A DNA stretch of 64,000 bases from Paenibacillus sp. FSL H3-0469. GTDB lineage: Bacteria; Bacillota; Bacilli; Paenibacillales; Paenibacillaceae. Under the pieces are notes generated by a model. That model saw nothing but the letters and a program-made list of their open reading frames with translations, did not search any database and was not told where the DNA came from. Positions 48,160-57,235 of this stretch are shown one piece after another; within the stretch, counting starts at the first letter, position 1, and each line of letters opens with the position of its first letter. Location of the stretch: contig NZ_CP150302.1 in the NCBI RefSeq assembly GCF_038051945.1, forward strand, positions 1,550,001 through 1,614,000. The letters are read 5' to 3'. A program made the position numbers and the translations under genes.

Positions 48160-48429
48160 TTGAAGGGGATTATTACTGTACTCGGGAAAGACAAGGTAGG
48201 CATTATCGCCAAAGTATGTACATACCTCGCAGAGCACAATCTGAACATTCTGGACATCTCCCAGACGATTGTGCAGGATTATTTCAACATGATGATGATC
48301 GTGGACATCTCTGCCCCCAGCAAGTCGTTCGAGGCGATTGTGGAGGAGCTTCAGCAGGTAGGGGAAGACATCGGTGTGGAAATCAAGCTGCAGCATGAGG
48401 ATATCTTCAATATTATGCACCGGATTTAA
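48160..48429 (+). CDS. ACT-domain protein, UPF0237 family
   Basis: An 89-residue single ACT domain with a TTG start 7 nt after GGGAGGC. The N-terminal VLGKDKVGIIAKVCTYLAEHNLNILDI is typical of the UPF0237 family, which binds small ligands (often amino acids) as a regulatory module. It lies 25 nt before a UPF0210 (PFL-like) gene, the standard partner of this family in Firmicutes and others; the ACT protein probably regulates that enzyme-like protein. Molecular function is not established. Confidence 0.92.
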   Translation: MKGIITVLGKDKVGIIAKVCTYLAEHNLNILDISQTIVQDYFNMMMIVDISAPSKSFEAIVEELQQVGEDIGVEIKLQHEDIFNIMHRI

Positions 48430-48454
48430 CCGGCGAGGAGAGGAGTGAGCACTA

Positions 48455-49813
48455 GTGATCTCGATTGTAGAAGTTCAGGAGACGAATAAAATGATCCGGG
48501 AAATGAACCTGGATGTCCGCACCATTACGATGGGTATCAGCCTGATGGACTGCGCCCATACCGACATGAAGGTGTTCAACCAGAAGGTGTACGACAAAAT
48601 TACCCGCTCCGCTGAGAAGCTCGTGAAGACCGGGGAGGATCTGGAGCGCCAATTCGGAGTACCGATTGTCAACAAACGGATCTCTGTAACGCCGATTTCG
48701 ATTGCTGCCGGCGCTGTACATACCGATACCTACGTGCCTGTCGCCCAGATTCTGGACAAGGCCGCCAAGGAGGTAGGCGTCAACTTCATCGGCGGGTATT
48801 CCGCGCTGGTGCAGAAGGGCTGCACCAAGGGCGACCGGATTCTGATTGACAGTATCCCGGAAGCGCTGGCGGTAACCGAGAGAGTCTGCTCCTCCGTCAA
48901 CGTCGGCTCCTCGCGAAGCGGCATCAATATGGACGCCGTGAAGCTGATGGGCGACATCATTCTCCAGACGGCTGAGCGCACGAAGGACCGCGATTCCATC
49001 GGCTGTGCCAAGCTGGTCGTATTCTGTAATGCGGTCGAGGATAACCCGTTCATGGCCGGCGCCTTCCACGGGGTGGGCGAACGGGAGTGTGTGATTAACG
49101 TGGGCGTAAGCGGCCCGGGTGTGATCAAGCGGGCGCTGGAAGAGGTGAAGGGACAGGACTTCGAGACCCTGTGCGAGACGATCAAGCGCACAGCCTTCAA
49201 GGTCACCCGTGTCGGCCAGCTGGTCGCCCAGGAAGCCTCCAAGCGCCTGAACGTGCCCTTTGGCATCATCGACCTGTCGCTGGCCCCTACGCCCGAGATC
49301 GGCGATTCTATCGCAGAGATTTTCCAAGTCATGGGCTTGGAGGAAGCCGGTGCTCCCGGCACCACTGCTGCACTGGCCATCCTTAATGATAATGTCAAAA
49401 AAGGCGGAGTCATGGCCTCCTCCTATGTCGGCGGCTTAAGCGGCGCCTTCATCCCGGTTAGTGAAGACCATGGCATGATCCAGGCGGTCCAGCGCGGGGC
49501 GCTGACTCTGGAGAAGCTCGAAGCCATGACTTGTGTCTGCTCGGTAGGCCTTGACATGATTGCCATTCCCGGCAGCACCAGCAAGGAGACCCTCGCAGGC
49601 ATCATTGCCGATGAAGCCGCCATCGGTATGGTCAACAACAAGACCACAGCGGTCCGCGTCATTCCGGTCATCGGCAAGGACGTCGGTGAGATGGTCGAAT
49701 TCGGCGGCTTGCTCGGATACGCTCCAGTCATGGCCGTCAATCCGTTCAGTTGTGCGGGCTTCGTCAACCGCGGCGGACGGATTCCCGCGCCAATCCATAG
49801 CTTCAAGAACTAA
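48455..49813 (+). CDS. PFL-fold family protein, UPF0210 (DUF711)
   Basis: A 452-residue protein with a GTG start after GAGAGGAG. It has the UPF0210/DUF711 layout, related in fold to pyruvate formate-lyase-type enzymes, with conserved blocks such as [36 protein letters not shown] and [19 protein letters not shown]. The conserved cysteine in NPFSCAGF could be functional. It is co-transcribed with the ACT-domain gene upstream. No substrate is known. Confidence 0.93.
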   Translation: MISIVEVQETNKMIREMNLDVRTITMGISLMDCAHTDMKVFNQKVYDKITRSAEKLVKTGEDLERQFGVPIVNKRISVTPISIAAGAVHTDTYVPVAQILDKAAKEVGVNFIGGYSALVQKGCTKGDRILIDSIPEALAVTERVCSSVNVGSSRSGINMDAVKLMGDIILQTAERTKDRDSIGCAKLVVFCNAVEDNPFMAGAFHGVGERECVINVGVSGPGVIKRALEEVKGQDFETLCETIKRTAFKVTRVGQLVAQEASKRLNVPFGIIDLSLAPTPEIGDSIAEIFQVMGLEEAGAPGTTAALAILNDNVKKGGVMASSYVGGLSGAFIPVSEDHGMIQAVQRGALTLEKLEAMTCVCSVGLDMIAIPGSTSKETLAGIIADEAAIGMVNNKTTAVRVIPVIGKDVGEMVEFGGLLGYAPVMAVNPFSCAGFVNRGGRIPAPIHSFKN

Positions 49814-49940
49814 GTGGGCGTGCAGGCTTAATTGCATTCTGTACATCTAAACCTTCTGATTTACTATCCCTGAATTTCGCTGGGAGCTGAAGACTTACAT
49901 CGCGGATGATGTGATTTGTATTATTCTTCATATCACCCCT

Positions 49941-50001
49941 AACAACTAATAAGACACGTTGCCTTCCCGCTTAGGGAGAGTAACGTGTCTTATTAGTTGT
50001 T
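49941..50001. terminator. 20-bp perfect inverted repeat between convergent genes
   Basis: Arms AACAACTAATAAGACACGTT and AACGTGTCTTATTAGTTGTT are exact reverse complements, separated by 21 nt that themselves hold a TCCC/GGGA stem. It lies between the UPF0210 gene (plus) and the ECF41 gene (minus), 8 nt beyond the latter's stop. A long AT-rich stem without a clear T run is more than a simple terminator needs. Confidence 0.75.
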
Positions 50002-50009
50002 GCAGGACA

Positions 50010-50966
50010 TCAGTGCTGCTGCGGCGGCTCAGGAGGTACGGTAATATGGGACAGCTTCGCAGGGTCCATCAGAAGATACAGATTCTGAATCCGTTCCCCG
50101 CTGGAATCCGTGCTCAGGCAGAGCACGCACTTCACGACTCCCTGATCGGTGAAGATCAGACCCGGTTCGCCGTTCAGCAGCCCGAAGGAATGCCTCCACT
50201 CCCGCAAATAGTGCATAACCCGCTTCGAGGTCAGCAGTGCAGTAACTCCCCGGCGGCCGGTCATCGGCCGGAGAATCGTATGCACTTCGCGGCCCCCGCC
50301 GTCGGCAACCAGGACCGGATGCTCGCCCAGCAGCTCCAGCATACCGCTCACATCATAAGAGGTGAACGCGGCAGTGAAGCGCACCAGCAGATTCTCGGTG
50401 ACGGCTCCATATCGGAGCGAGGGTAACCGGGAAGCCGGCTCTGCCATCAGGATACGCTTGGCCCGGCTGAAGATCTGACGGCAGTTGCTGCCCGATTTGC
50501 CTACCATTCCGGCAATGGCTTCATAGTCGTATTCGAAGGCTTCCCGCAGTACGAATACCGCACGCTCCGTGGGAGACAGACGCTCCAGCAGCACCAGAAA
50601 AGCATACGACAGATTATCCTTGCGTTCTGCCACCGCTTCCGGGCCATCGTATCCCTCGCTTACCGGCTCAGGCAGCCACTCCCCGATATATGTCTCTCTG
50701 CGGCTGCGTGCCGAGTTCAGCATATTGAGGCAGCGGTTGGTCATGCCTTTGGCGACATAAGCTTTGATATTCTGAATGCTGCTCCGGTCCCGGTGCTGCA
50801 GCTCGGCGAACAGATCCTGCACCGCATCCTCCGCATCGGCAACCACGCCTAGCATCCGGTACGCAATGGAAAAGGCATAGCTTTTATAATTCTGGTACAG
50901 CTCCTCCATACCCGGATTCTCAGCTGCAGGTGTCTCGGCCTGTGCCGTTATTTTACCCCTGTCCAC
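50010..50966 (-). CDS. ECF41-family RNA polymerase sigma factor with SnoaL-like extension
   Basis: This 318-residue protein has sigma region 2 (about 25-95), region 4 (about 125-180; ILMA-ending helix-turn-helix), and a C-terminal SnoaL-like domain (about 190-310). The extension contains DGGGR (near 225) and MDPAKL near the end, matching the DGGGR and NPDKL-type motifs known to control ECF41 sigma factors without a separate anti-sigma factor. GTG start after GGAGAGC. It lies 39 nt after a carboxymuconolactone-decarboxylase-like gene, the usual ECF41 partner, and a near-consensus ECF41 promoter lies in front of that gene at 51497-51523. Confidence 0.94.
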   Translation of the reverse strand: MDRGKITAQAETPAAENPGMEELYQNYKSYAFSIAYRMLGVVADAEDAVQDLFAELQHRDRSSIQNIKAYVAKGMTNRCLNMLNSARSRRETYIGEWLPEPVSEGYDGPEAVAERKDNLSYAFLVLLERLSPTERAVFVLREAFEYDYEAIAGMVGKSGSNCRQIFSRAKRILMAEPASRLPSLRYGAVTENLLVRFTAAFTSYDVSGMLELLGEHPVLVADGGGREVHTILRPMTGRRGVTALLTSKRVMHYLREWRHSFGLLNGEPGLIFTDQGVVKCVLCLSTDSSGERIQNLYLLMDPAKLSHITVPPEPPQQH

Positions 50967-51005
50967 TTCACGCAGCTCTCCTTCCTTACATTCCTGTCCT
51001 TATCC

Positions 51006-51452
51006 TTAGCTGAAGCAGCCCGGGAACATCCCGGTCGTAATGGCAATCCGGTTCCAGCTGTTGATCGTATTGACCGCCATAATCCAGTCTACCAGTTCCT
51101 CTTCGCTAAAATGCGTAAGCATCTTATTGTACAGCTCCAGCGGAACGCCCGCTTCGCTGATCAGCGTGACCTGCTCGGCAAATTCCAGCAGCACACGTTC
51201 CTTCGCACTGAACAACGGCGCTTCGCGCCACACACTCAGCAGCAGAATATGATCGGCATAGTCGCCCAGCTTCATCAGATCCTTGCCATGCATATCCAGA
51301 CAGAACGCACAGCCGTTGATCTGGGAGACCCGTATTTTAACCAGTTCATACAGCACTTTATCCTTGCTGCGGCTTCCTGCATGCTGCTCCAGCGCCATCA
51401 TTGCCCGGAACGCCGGGCTGTTAACCTCACGATAATTCATTCGTAGACTCAA
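51006..51452 (-). CDS. Carboxymuconolactone decarboxylase/AhpD-like protein
   Basis: This 148-residue protein of the CMD/AhpD fold has the CxxC-His signature GCAFCLDMHG (near 50), which gives AhpD-type proteins thiol-dependent peroxidase activity. The WREAPLFSAKERVLLEFAEQVT segment is the usual helical core. TTG start with GGAGG 10 nt before it. It is the first gene of an operon with the ECF41 sigma factor gene; the COE group (carboxymuconolactone decarboxylases, oxidoreductases, epimerases) is the known target class of ECF41 regulators. Confidence 0.92.
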   Translation of the reverse strand: MSLRMNYREVNSPAFRAMMALEQHAGSRSKDKVLYELVKIRVSQINGCAFCLDMHGKDLMKLGDYADHILLLSVWREAPLFSAKERVLLEFAEQVTLISEAGVPLELYNKMLTHFSEEELVDWIMAVNTINSWNRIAITTGMFPGCFS

Positions 51453-51496
51453 GTTAAGTCGCCTCCATTATGGTTGTATTGCTCTACATAACTGTA

Positions 51497-51523
51497 GACA
51501 AGATGGAGCCGGATGTTGTGACA
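51497..51523 (-). promoter_or_regulatory. Probable ECF41-dependent promoter
   Basis: On the minus strand TGTCACA (51517-51523) is followed after exactly 16 nt by TGTC (51497-51500). The reported ECF41 consensus is TGTCACA-N16-CGTC, so one base differs. It lies 44 nt before the TTG start of the CMD-like gene and thus drives both that gene and the sigma factor gene, implying autoregulation. Confidence 0.75.
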
Positions 51524-51601
51524 TAACATCCCTACAAAGTGAAGCTTTAGCTCGATGATGAATCAGGTACTTTGCGGGGACCCCAAAACTCTGATTTTTT
51601 C

Positions 51602-51638
51602 AAAAAAAGCAGAACAGCGAAATTCCGCAGCCCTGCTC
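51602..51638 (-). terminator. Intrinsic terminator of the DHA2 transporter gene
   Basis: On the minus strand AGCAGGGCTGCGG...CGCTGTTCTGCT is followed by seven T; it lies 12 nt past the stop codon. Confidence 0.8.
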
Positions 51639-51649
51639 TTGTGTACACT

Positions 51650-53104
51650 CTATATGCTCAGGCTCTTAGCCCTTCTCGAAGAGAATAGCCGCCAGCCGGT
51701 AAGCAGCGCCGATAACAGGCAGATCCCGGACGAAGTCAGGAAGACTACATGCATCCCCGAGAGGAACAGCTCCGGACGTCCTTCCACCAGCCCGGTTACC
51801 CGGTAGCCGGCCTTGCTGCTCATTACATTGAACAGGATCGAAGTCGCTACGGTAATGCCGACGACCATCCCCACATTACGGACCAGCGAATTCACGCTGC
51901 CTGCCGAGCCTAGCTGTGTTCGCGGCACCGTGGACATAATCAGCGAATTGTTCGGTGAGCCGAACATCCCGCTGCCGATACCGAGCATGGCGATCCAGAC
52001 GCCGACCAGCATCACCGGACTGCCTTCATGCAGCCGGGCCAGCCCGAACTGGGCAATCACCATCACGATCAGCCCTGCAAAGGTGAGCAGCTCCGAACCG
52101 ATCTTGTCAGACAACGCCCCGCTGAGCGGAGCGACAATCACCATACAGATCGGGTAGAGCATGAGCAGAAAGCCTGCGTCAAAGGGGGACATGTTCAGCA
52201 TATTCTGCGCATAGAACGGTGCGATAATATTGAAGCAGAAGTTCGATACGAACACCAGAAAGGCGCAGAATATACTCAGTGAGAACAAGGGATTCTTGAA
52301 CAGGCCCAGTTGAAGCAACGGCCCGGCGCTGCGCAGCTCCACGATCAGGAAGACGATGAAGGTAATAAACGCAGCAGTGAGGGCGGCAAGAATCCGCGTA
52401 TCCCCGTAACCAAGCTGCTGGCCGAGCAGAAGTCCGGCGAACAGAGAAACAATGAAGACAGCAAACAGCAGGCTGCCGGGGACATCAATCGCTGACTTGA
52501 TGCGTACCAGATCTTTCGGGAGCACCTTCCAGCCCAGCGCAATCGCCAGCATTCCAATCGGCACATTCACCCAGAAAATATATTCCCAGCCCATCGACGA
52601 TACGATAATTCCGCCGAGACTGGGCCCCGCTATACTGCCGAGGGACACGAAGGTTCCGATCAAGCCAAGAGCCTTGCCGCGTTCCGTTGACGGGAAAATA
52701 TCCGTAACAATACCCTGGCTGTTCGCCATGGTCATCGAAGCACCGACCGCCTGCACGACACGCGAAGCGATGAGCAGCGGCAGGCTGTGGCTTAATCCGC
52801 AGAGCAGAGAGCCGATAGTGAAGACGACCATGCCCAGCTTGAACATCTTGATTTTGCCGGCAATGTCACCCAGCTTCCCGAAGAACAGAATCACTGAACA
52901 GATTGCCATCAGATATCCGGTTGTCACCCACTCTACCTGGGCTACCGGCAGCCCCAGCTCCTTCACCAGCACCGGCAGCGCAATATTCACAATACTTCCA
53001 TCCAGTGTAGACATAAAAGTAAACAAATTAAGAACGATCAGAATCAGCCAGCGCTTCTTCTGTATCCCGGCATCCTCCTGATAGGTCGCCTCTAAGCTGC
53101 TCAT
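51650..53104 (-). CDS. MFS multidrug efflux transporter, DHA2 (EmrB/QacA) family
   Basis: This 484-residue protein with 14 predicted membrane helices belongs to the drug:H+ antiporter-2 family. The motif LDGSIVNIALPVL after helix 1 (near 34) matches the D1 motif of 14-TM exporters, and GKLGDIAGKIKMF is motif A. The drug-binding D2 motif region LGLIGTFVSLGSIAGPSLGG is also seen. It is divergently transcribed from a MarR-family gene with two palindromic sites between them, so substrate-responsive repression is expected. Confidence 0.94.
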   Translation of the reverse strand: MSSLEATYQEDAGIQKKRWLILIVLNLFTFMSTLDGSIVNIALPVLVKELGLPVAQVEWVTTGYLMAICSVILFFGKLGDIAGKIKMFKLGMVVFTIGSLLCGLSHSLPLLIASRVVQAVGASMTMANSQGIVTDIFPSTERGKALGLIGTFVSLGSIAGPSLGGIIVSSMGWEYIFWVNVPIGMLAIALGWKVLPKDLVRIKSAIDVPGSLLFAVFIVSLFAGLLLGQQLGYGDTRILAALTAAFITFIVFLIVELRSAGPLLQLGLFKNPLFSLSIFCAFLVFVSNFCFNIIAPFYAQNMLNMSPFDAGFLLMLYPICMVIVAPLSGALSDKIGSELLTFAGLIVMVIAQFGLARLHEGSPVMLVGVWIAMLGIGSGMFGSPNNSLIMSTVPRTQLGSAGSVNSLVRNVGMVVGITVATSILFNVMSSKAGYRVTGLVEGRPELFLSGMHVVFLTSSGICLLSALLTGWRLFSSRRAKSLSI

Positions 53105-53138
53105 CCGCTAACACCCTCTTGTATCCAATGTAATCTAG

Positions 53139-53195
53139 TTGCATGCGCAACAAACTAATCCTTCACAGTGTACTGCAAATTAGTTGCGTGCGCAA
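53139..53195. promoter_or_regulatory. Paired palindromic operators between efflux pump and MarR gene
   Basis: TTGCATGCGCAA (53139-53150) and TTGCGTGCGCAA (53184-53195) share the outer context TAGTTGC...GCAACAAA. Centres are 45 bp apart. They lie in the divergent promoter region and are likely MarR binding sites controlling both genes. Confidence 0.8.
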
Positions 53196-53272
53196 CAAAA
53201 TTACGGTAAGATCTGAGGCAGACGGCATTCCTAAGGCAGGCTGCCGTTATAATCCTCAGCGAGGTGTCCATT

Positions 53273-53716
53273 GTGACTTCAAATAGAGAACCCATCGGGA
53301 AGCTGATCTCCCATCTTCACCGTCAGAACCAAAAAATACTGGCCAAGGAGCTGCTTCCCTACGGCATCGGCAGCGGCGGCCAGCATAGCTTTTTAAAGCT
53401 GGTGCTGAGTCATCCGGGGATCACCCAGGATCAGATGACCAGCCGGATTAAATGTGACAAAGCGACAACCACCCGCTCCGTCAAGCTGTTGGAGGCTTCG
53501 GGATACATCGAACGCCGGACGGACCCGAACGACCGCCGCTCCTTCCTGCTGTATCCAACTTCCAAAGCGCTCGACTTCGCCCCTGTCTTCCAGACGCTGC
53601 TGGACGATTTCAACCGCGAGCTGTCCATGGATCTCACCGGGAGTGAGCTGGATACGCTGATAGATCTGCTCCACAAGGTCACCCGCAACTCAGACCGGCT
53701 GAACGGGCAGGGTTGA
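53273..53716 (+). CDS. MarR family transcriptional regulator
   Basis: GTG start at 53273, about 8 nt after GCGAGG, gives 147 residues (a form three codons longer is possible). The winged helix is visible as ITQDQMTSRIKCDKATTTRSVKLLEASGYIERRTDPNDRR, with the wing arginines conserved; flanking helices form the dimerisation region. It is divergent from the DHA2 efflux gene and probably represses it and itself from the two palindromes at 53139-53195. Confidence 0.94.
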   Translation: MTSNREPIGKLISHLHRQNQKILAKELLPYGIGSGGQHSFLKLVLSHPGITQDQMTSRIKCDKATTTRSVKLLEASGYIERRTDPNDRRSFLLYPTSKALDFAPVFQTLLDDFNRELSMDLTGSELDTLIDLLHKVTRNSDRLNGQG

Positions 53717-53776
53717 GTGCATCGAATGGGGATACCCGATGGCCTCGTATGACAGGTGACGGCACCCTATAAATCA

Positions 53777-55240
53777 TTAAGTGGTCGACAACATCCAACT
53801 GTCCTTGCTGTCCCCGGGTTCAGCTGCGAAGCGTGCATCTTGCAGCCAGCCCTCTGCGCGGTATTCACTCGGCAGCTTGCCGACATGCTCCCGGAACAGC
53901 TTGCTGAAATAACGCTCATCCCCGAAGCCGGACCGGCAGGCAATTTCACACACCGGGACAGGGGTCTCCAGCAGCAGCGCTTTCGCCAGCTCCAGGCGCA
54001 TGCGCCGCAGGCACTCCCCGAACGTCTCACCCGCAAAGCGGGCGAAGCACCGGCTGAAATAGCCGCGGCTCATATGGATAGCTGCGGCAACATCGCCCTG
54101 ATTGATTTTATCGCCGGCATGGCTCCTCATATAACGCACAGCGGTGATCAGGCAGAGCATCACCTCTTGGCTCAGCCCCAGCTCAATCATCCGGCGCTGG
54201 ACATGCCCCGTGAACTGATGCAGCCAGACCAGCCAATGCCGCCAGTGCCGGTTGCACTCTGCCGCCAGCGCGAGCTGCTGCGCTTCCTCCGCCGTAAGCA
54301 GCAGGCCGCTCCAGTTCCGCAGCAGCTCCCGGCCAAAATCCCCCACCGCCTCAGGGTCCGGCTGCTGCATCGCAACCCCGCTGTGGAACAGGTCCCAATC
54401 TCTGCGCTCCAGCGTCCAGCGGAGATTCTGCGCCTGCAGCAGCGCGGAAGGGACACCCGCCTCCGGCCGTTGCCGCACGGCCAGCGCCTGCAGTTCACCA
54501 TAGTGCAGACTCGGGACCGCCTGGCCGCCCGCAGCATAGAACAGCGCCTGCCGGGCCGACTGTTCCAGCACCGCAGCGATTGTCTTCAGCGGCTGACCAC
54601 GCACCCCCTCCAGCAGCGCCGCTGTCCAGCTTGTCCCAAGCACTGCTCCCAGCTCTCCTGCGATCCGCGCTGCATCCACAGGATACGGCAGCGGAGACAA
54701 CCACATCCCCCGCACAGCAAGTAGTGTGGAATTTCTCACCAGAGACAGCGCATACAGCTGCTCTTCCTTCAGTTCCGGCGTAAGCGGCACAAAGAGCAGC
54801 GCCTTGTCCTCAGCGATCACCCTCTGCTCTGCCTTTGCAGCAGTGCTTTTGTTCCCGTCTTCCCACCTGATCCGCTCCACCAGTCTGCGGATGATCACAT
54901 CGGCATTCTCCGGCTCCAGCAGCGTCTTGACAATGTAATCTACCGCTCCCAGCCGCAGCGCCTCCTGCACCTCATCGAATTCATGATGGCAGGTCAGCAC
55001 TACGCAGCGGACCGCGGGATACCGCAGCCTCACTTCCCGGATCAGCTCGAACCCGGTCATCCCCGGCATTGACAGATCCACGAACAGCAGATCCGTCTCC
55101 TGCTCGCGCAGCAGCTCCAGTGCCGCCTGCCCGTCTCTGGCCTCTCCGGTAATCACCACCCCGAAGGACGGCCAATCCAGCAGTGAGATGAAACCTTTGC
55201 GCACCAGACGCTCATCATCTACGACAACAGCCTTAATCAT
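53777..55240 (-). CDS. YesN-type response regulator (receiver plus AraC-type HTH)
   Basis: A 487-residue regulator: receiver at 1-120 (VDDERLVRKG; Asp in FVDLSMPGMTG near 56; Lys in VKTLLEPENA), a long variable middle (about 140-380), and an AraC-type double helix-turn-helix at about 385-475 (DVAAAIHMSRGYFSRCF and CEIACRSGFGDERYFSKLF). In Paenibacillus such proteins usually pair with a YesM-type sensor and control carbohydrate uptake, but here there is no kinase or transport gene beside it, so it is an orphan in this window. Confidence 0.92.
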   Translation of the reverse strand: MIKAVVVDDERLVRKGFISLLDWPSFGVVITGEARDGQAALELLREQETDLLFVDLSMPGMTGFELIREVRLRYPAVRCVVLTCHHEFDEVQEALRLGAVDYIVKTLLEPENADVIIRRLVERIRWEDGNKSTAAKAEQRVIAEDKALLFVPLTPELKEEQLYALSLVRNSTLLAVRGMWLSPLPYPVDAARIAGELGAVLGTSWTAALLEGVRGQPLKTIAAVLEQSARQALFYAAGGQAVPSLHYGELQALAVRQRPEAGVPSALLQAQNLRWTLERRDWDLFHSGVAMQQPDPEAVGDFGRELLRNWSGLLLTAEEAQQLALAAECNRHWRHWLVWLHQFTGHVQRRMIELGLSQEVMLCLITAVRYMRSHAGDKINQGDVAAAIHMSRGYFSRCFARFAGETFGECLRRMRLELAKALLLETPVPVCEIACRSGFGDERYFSKLFREHVGKLPSEYRAEGWLQDARFAAEPGDSKDSWMLSTT

Positions 55241-55400
55241 CGAAATCCTCCTTGCTTTTGATAGGAATAATGATTGATACTGGATTCCGCCTTTCTCACT
55301 GCTCTACGTGGAAGCGTTTCAATATATAGATACAATACCATATTTTGTTTATTCTGAAAATAAAAAGGCCGCACTTAAGGCTTGAACCCGATGCTGGGCC

Positions 55401-55436
55401 GTCCCTGCGGTGAACATTTGGACTTCCGGCCGCTGT
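55401..55436 (+). repeat. 36-bp dispersed repeat, copy 2
   Basis: Matches 42112-42147 with TGCGGTGAACATTTGG and TCCGGCCGCTG in common. Confidence 0.8.
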
Positions 55437-55607
55437 TGTCCCCGGATCACATGATTTATACAACATAAAAAGAGCTGCTCACAGGCAGAATATCCGCCGT
55501 ATAAACAACTCCACTTCTGCTATTAGATACTAGTAGTGCATCGGATTTAAAATGGTGGAGCAGACGCAATTCCCCTTCGAATTACATCTTTTTTTCAAGC
55601 GGGCCTT

Positions 55608-55856
55608 GTTCATCAGGGGCGTTTAGTTTAGCGTAACGGACTGTGGTACTCTTCTTTGGGAAGAAAGTCGCCAATTGGGCGAGTTACGGACTCCACAACC
55701 CTTATCCTTTGCACTTCGGCTCCGAAACGTCTCATAAAGAGACTGTAAGGTCGCCTGAGTCCGTTACGCTGCAAAAAATGGCGTTTTCACGGGGATAAGA
55801 TCTCCCCGGTCCCTTAGATTTTGGGTGGATAGGGTTTAACAAGCTTATCCATCCAT
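55608..55856 (-). repeat. Dispersed ~250-bp repeat, copy 2 (inverted)
   Basis: The reverse complement aligns with 783-1030 over its full length with scattered substitutions and almost no gaps. Conserved blocks are the same as in copy 1. Inverted pairs like this can support recombination that flips the 55 kb between them. Confidence 0.85.
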
Positions 55857-55940
55857 CGCCAGAATCCAACCTGACATATACCTGTCCAGTTCGCATGATA
55901 TGCTGAATGCAGCACAATCCTATGAACTGAGGTGACCCAA

Positions 55941-56567
55941 ATGAAATTTGAATGGAGAAAACAAGACAAGGCCCTATATCTGCCCCCCGCCGAACCCGGG
56001 CTGATTCAGGTACCCGCCTTCCCTTATTTCACCCTGCGGGGTGAAGGTAATCCGAACGATAGCGCATTCGCAGAAGCGGTCGCTGTGCTGTATTCCTTGT
56101 CCTATGCAGTCAAGATGCTGCCGAGAAAAGGCTCCGCACCCGAAAACTACTACGACTACACCGTCTTCCCGCTGGAAGGGGTATGGGATCTCAGCGAAGC
56201 CGGACGCCGCTTAGCCGTTCTTGATAAGAACGAGCTGGTATACACCTTAATGATCCGCCAGCCGGATTTTCTGACCCCTCTGCTTGCCGCAGAAGTGCTG
56301 GAGCAGGTCAAGCGCAGCAAGCCGCACCCGCTGCTGGACAAGGCTGTCTTCGCCCGCTGCGAAGACGGCCTCAGCGTACAAATGCTGCATATCGGCCCCT
56401 ATGATGATGAGCCGCACAGCTTTGCAAGAATGGAGCAGTTTTGCATCGCTCAAGGACTGCTGCGGGAGTCTCTCCTGCACCGCGAAATCTATATCTCGGA
56501 TGCCCGGCGTGCCCGCCCGGAGAAGCTGCGGACCGTGCTGCGGTTCAAGGCCGCCCGGCAGGATTAA
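55941..56567 (+). CDS. GyrI-like small-molecule-binding domain protein
   Basis: The ATG at 55941, 6 nt after GAGGTG, gives 208 residues. The sequence has the GyrI/AraC effector-binding layout of COG4832: an N-terminal EWRKQDKALYLPPAEPGLIQVPAF strand region, a middle PLEGVWDLSEAG segment and a C-terminal HREIYISDARR motif. Such stand-alone domains bind hydrophobic or cationic small molecules and may protect against toxins or hydrolyse them. It is convergent with the bactofilin operon (2-nt gap to the yhbF-like stop). Confidence 0.88.
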   Translation: MKFEWRKQDKALYLPPAEPGLIQVPAFPYFTLRGEGNPNDSAFAEAVAVLYSLSYAVKMLPRKGSAPENYYDYTVFPLEGVWDLSEAGRRLAVLDKNELVYTLMIRQPDFLTPLLAAEVLEQVKRSKPHPLLDKAVFARCEDGLSVQMLHIGPYDDEPHSFARMEQFCIAQGLLRESLLHREIYISDARRARPEKLRTVLRFKAARQD

Positions 56568-56569
56568 CG

Positions 56570-57235
56570 CTACATTTTCACTGTGTGCCGTACGATTGAG
56601 CTCTTATGAACCTCCAGCAGCTCCCGGTACTCCACCGTATCAATCTCACAGCCGGGCCCGATCACAACGCTTCCGCCCCGCACGGTCTGCGCCTGCGTAT
56701 GCTGAAGCTCAATCTGATCCCCTTCGATCAGGCGGGCCGTGAAGCTCATCTTCTTCCCTGGTCTGAGCAACGCGCCGGAACGGCTGCGCTTGATCGAGAT
56801 CCCTCCGCCGCCGACCGTATCCGCTCTACAAGGGCCGAATAAGGTCAGGTCGAGCTTCTCCGCATTCAACAGGCCGCTGACCTCCAGGATTCCGGTAAGC
56901 TGCACCTGCTCTGCTTCACAATCGCCCGTAACTATAATCCCGCCGGTCAGCCTGATATCCTCAATCCGCAGCCCGCCGCCTGCCTTAAGCTCTCCTTGTC
57001 CGCGCAGGCTGGCTGAGTCTACCCGTCCCTTGACCTCACACTCACCGGTGATTCTGATATCCTGCGCCCGAAGATTCCCCTTGATGGCAACCTCTCCGGT
57101 CTGCGCCAGCTTATAGCAATCTACATCCCCGCCAAAGGTACACTCTCCCGTCACCTTCACATCCTTAAAAACTCCGCCGACAGAGCTCGACGTCCCGAGT
57201 ATCTTCAGGTCATGACGTTCTACCGCTTCATTCAC
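56570..57235 (-). CDS. yhbF-like: Bactofilin-type polymer-forming protein (YhbF-like)
   Basis: GTG start at 57235, 8 nt after AGGAGG, overlaps the upstream gene by 8 nt; the protein has 221 residues. It is dominated by short beta strands of the right-handed beta-helix seen in bactofilins (DUF583), such as GEVAIKGNLRAQDIRITGECEVKG. Bactofilins self-assemble into filaments without nucleotide. The order YhbD-YhbE-YhbF matches the Bacillus subtilis operon whose bactofilins are needed for normal flagellar motility. The longer form from 57265 is less likely. Confidence 0.85.
   Translation of the reverse strand: MNEAVERHDLKILGTSSSVGGVFKDVKVTGECTFGGDVDCYKLAQTGEVAIKGNLRAQDIRITGECEVKGRVDSASLRGQGELKAGGGLRIEDIRLTGGIIVTGDCEAEQVQLTGILEVSGLLNAEKLDLTLFGPCRADTVGGGGISIKRSRSGALLRPGKKMSFTARLIEGDQIELQHTQAQTVRGGSVVIGPGCEIDTVEYRELLEVHKSSIVRHTVKM

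Larger units (their letters stand above)
55241..55940. other. Long repeat-containing intergenic region
   Basis: No gene is seen in 700 bp. It contains copy 2 of the 36-bp repeat (55401-55436) and the inverted copy of the ~250-bp repeat (55608-55856). Confidence 0.7.
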
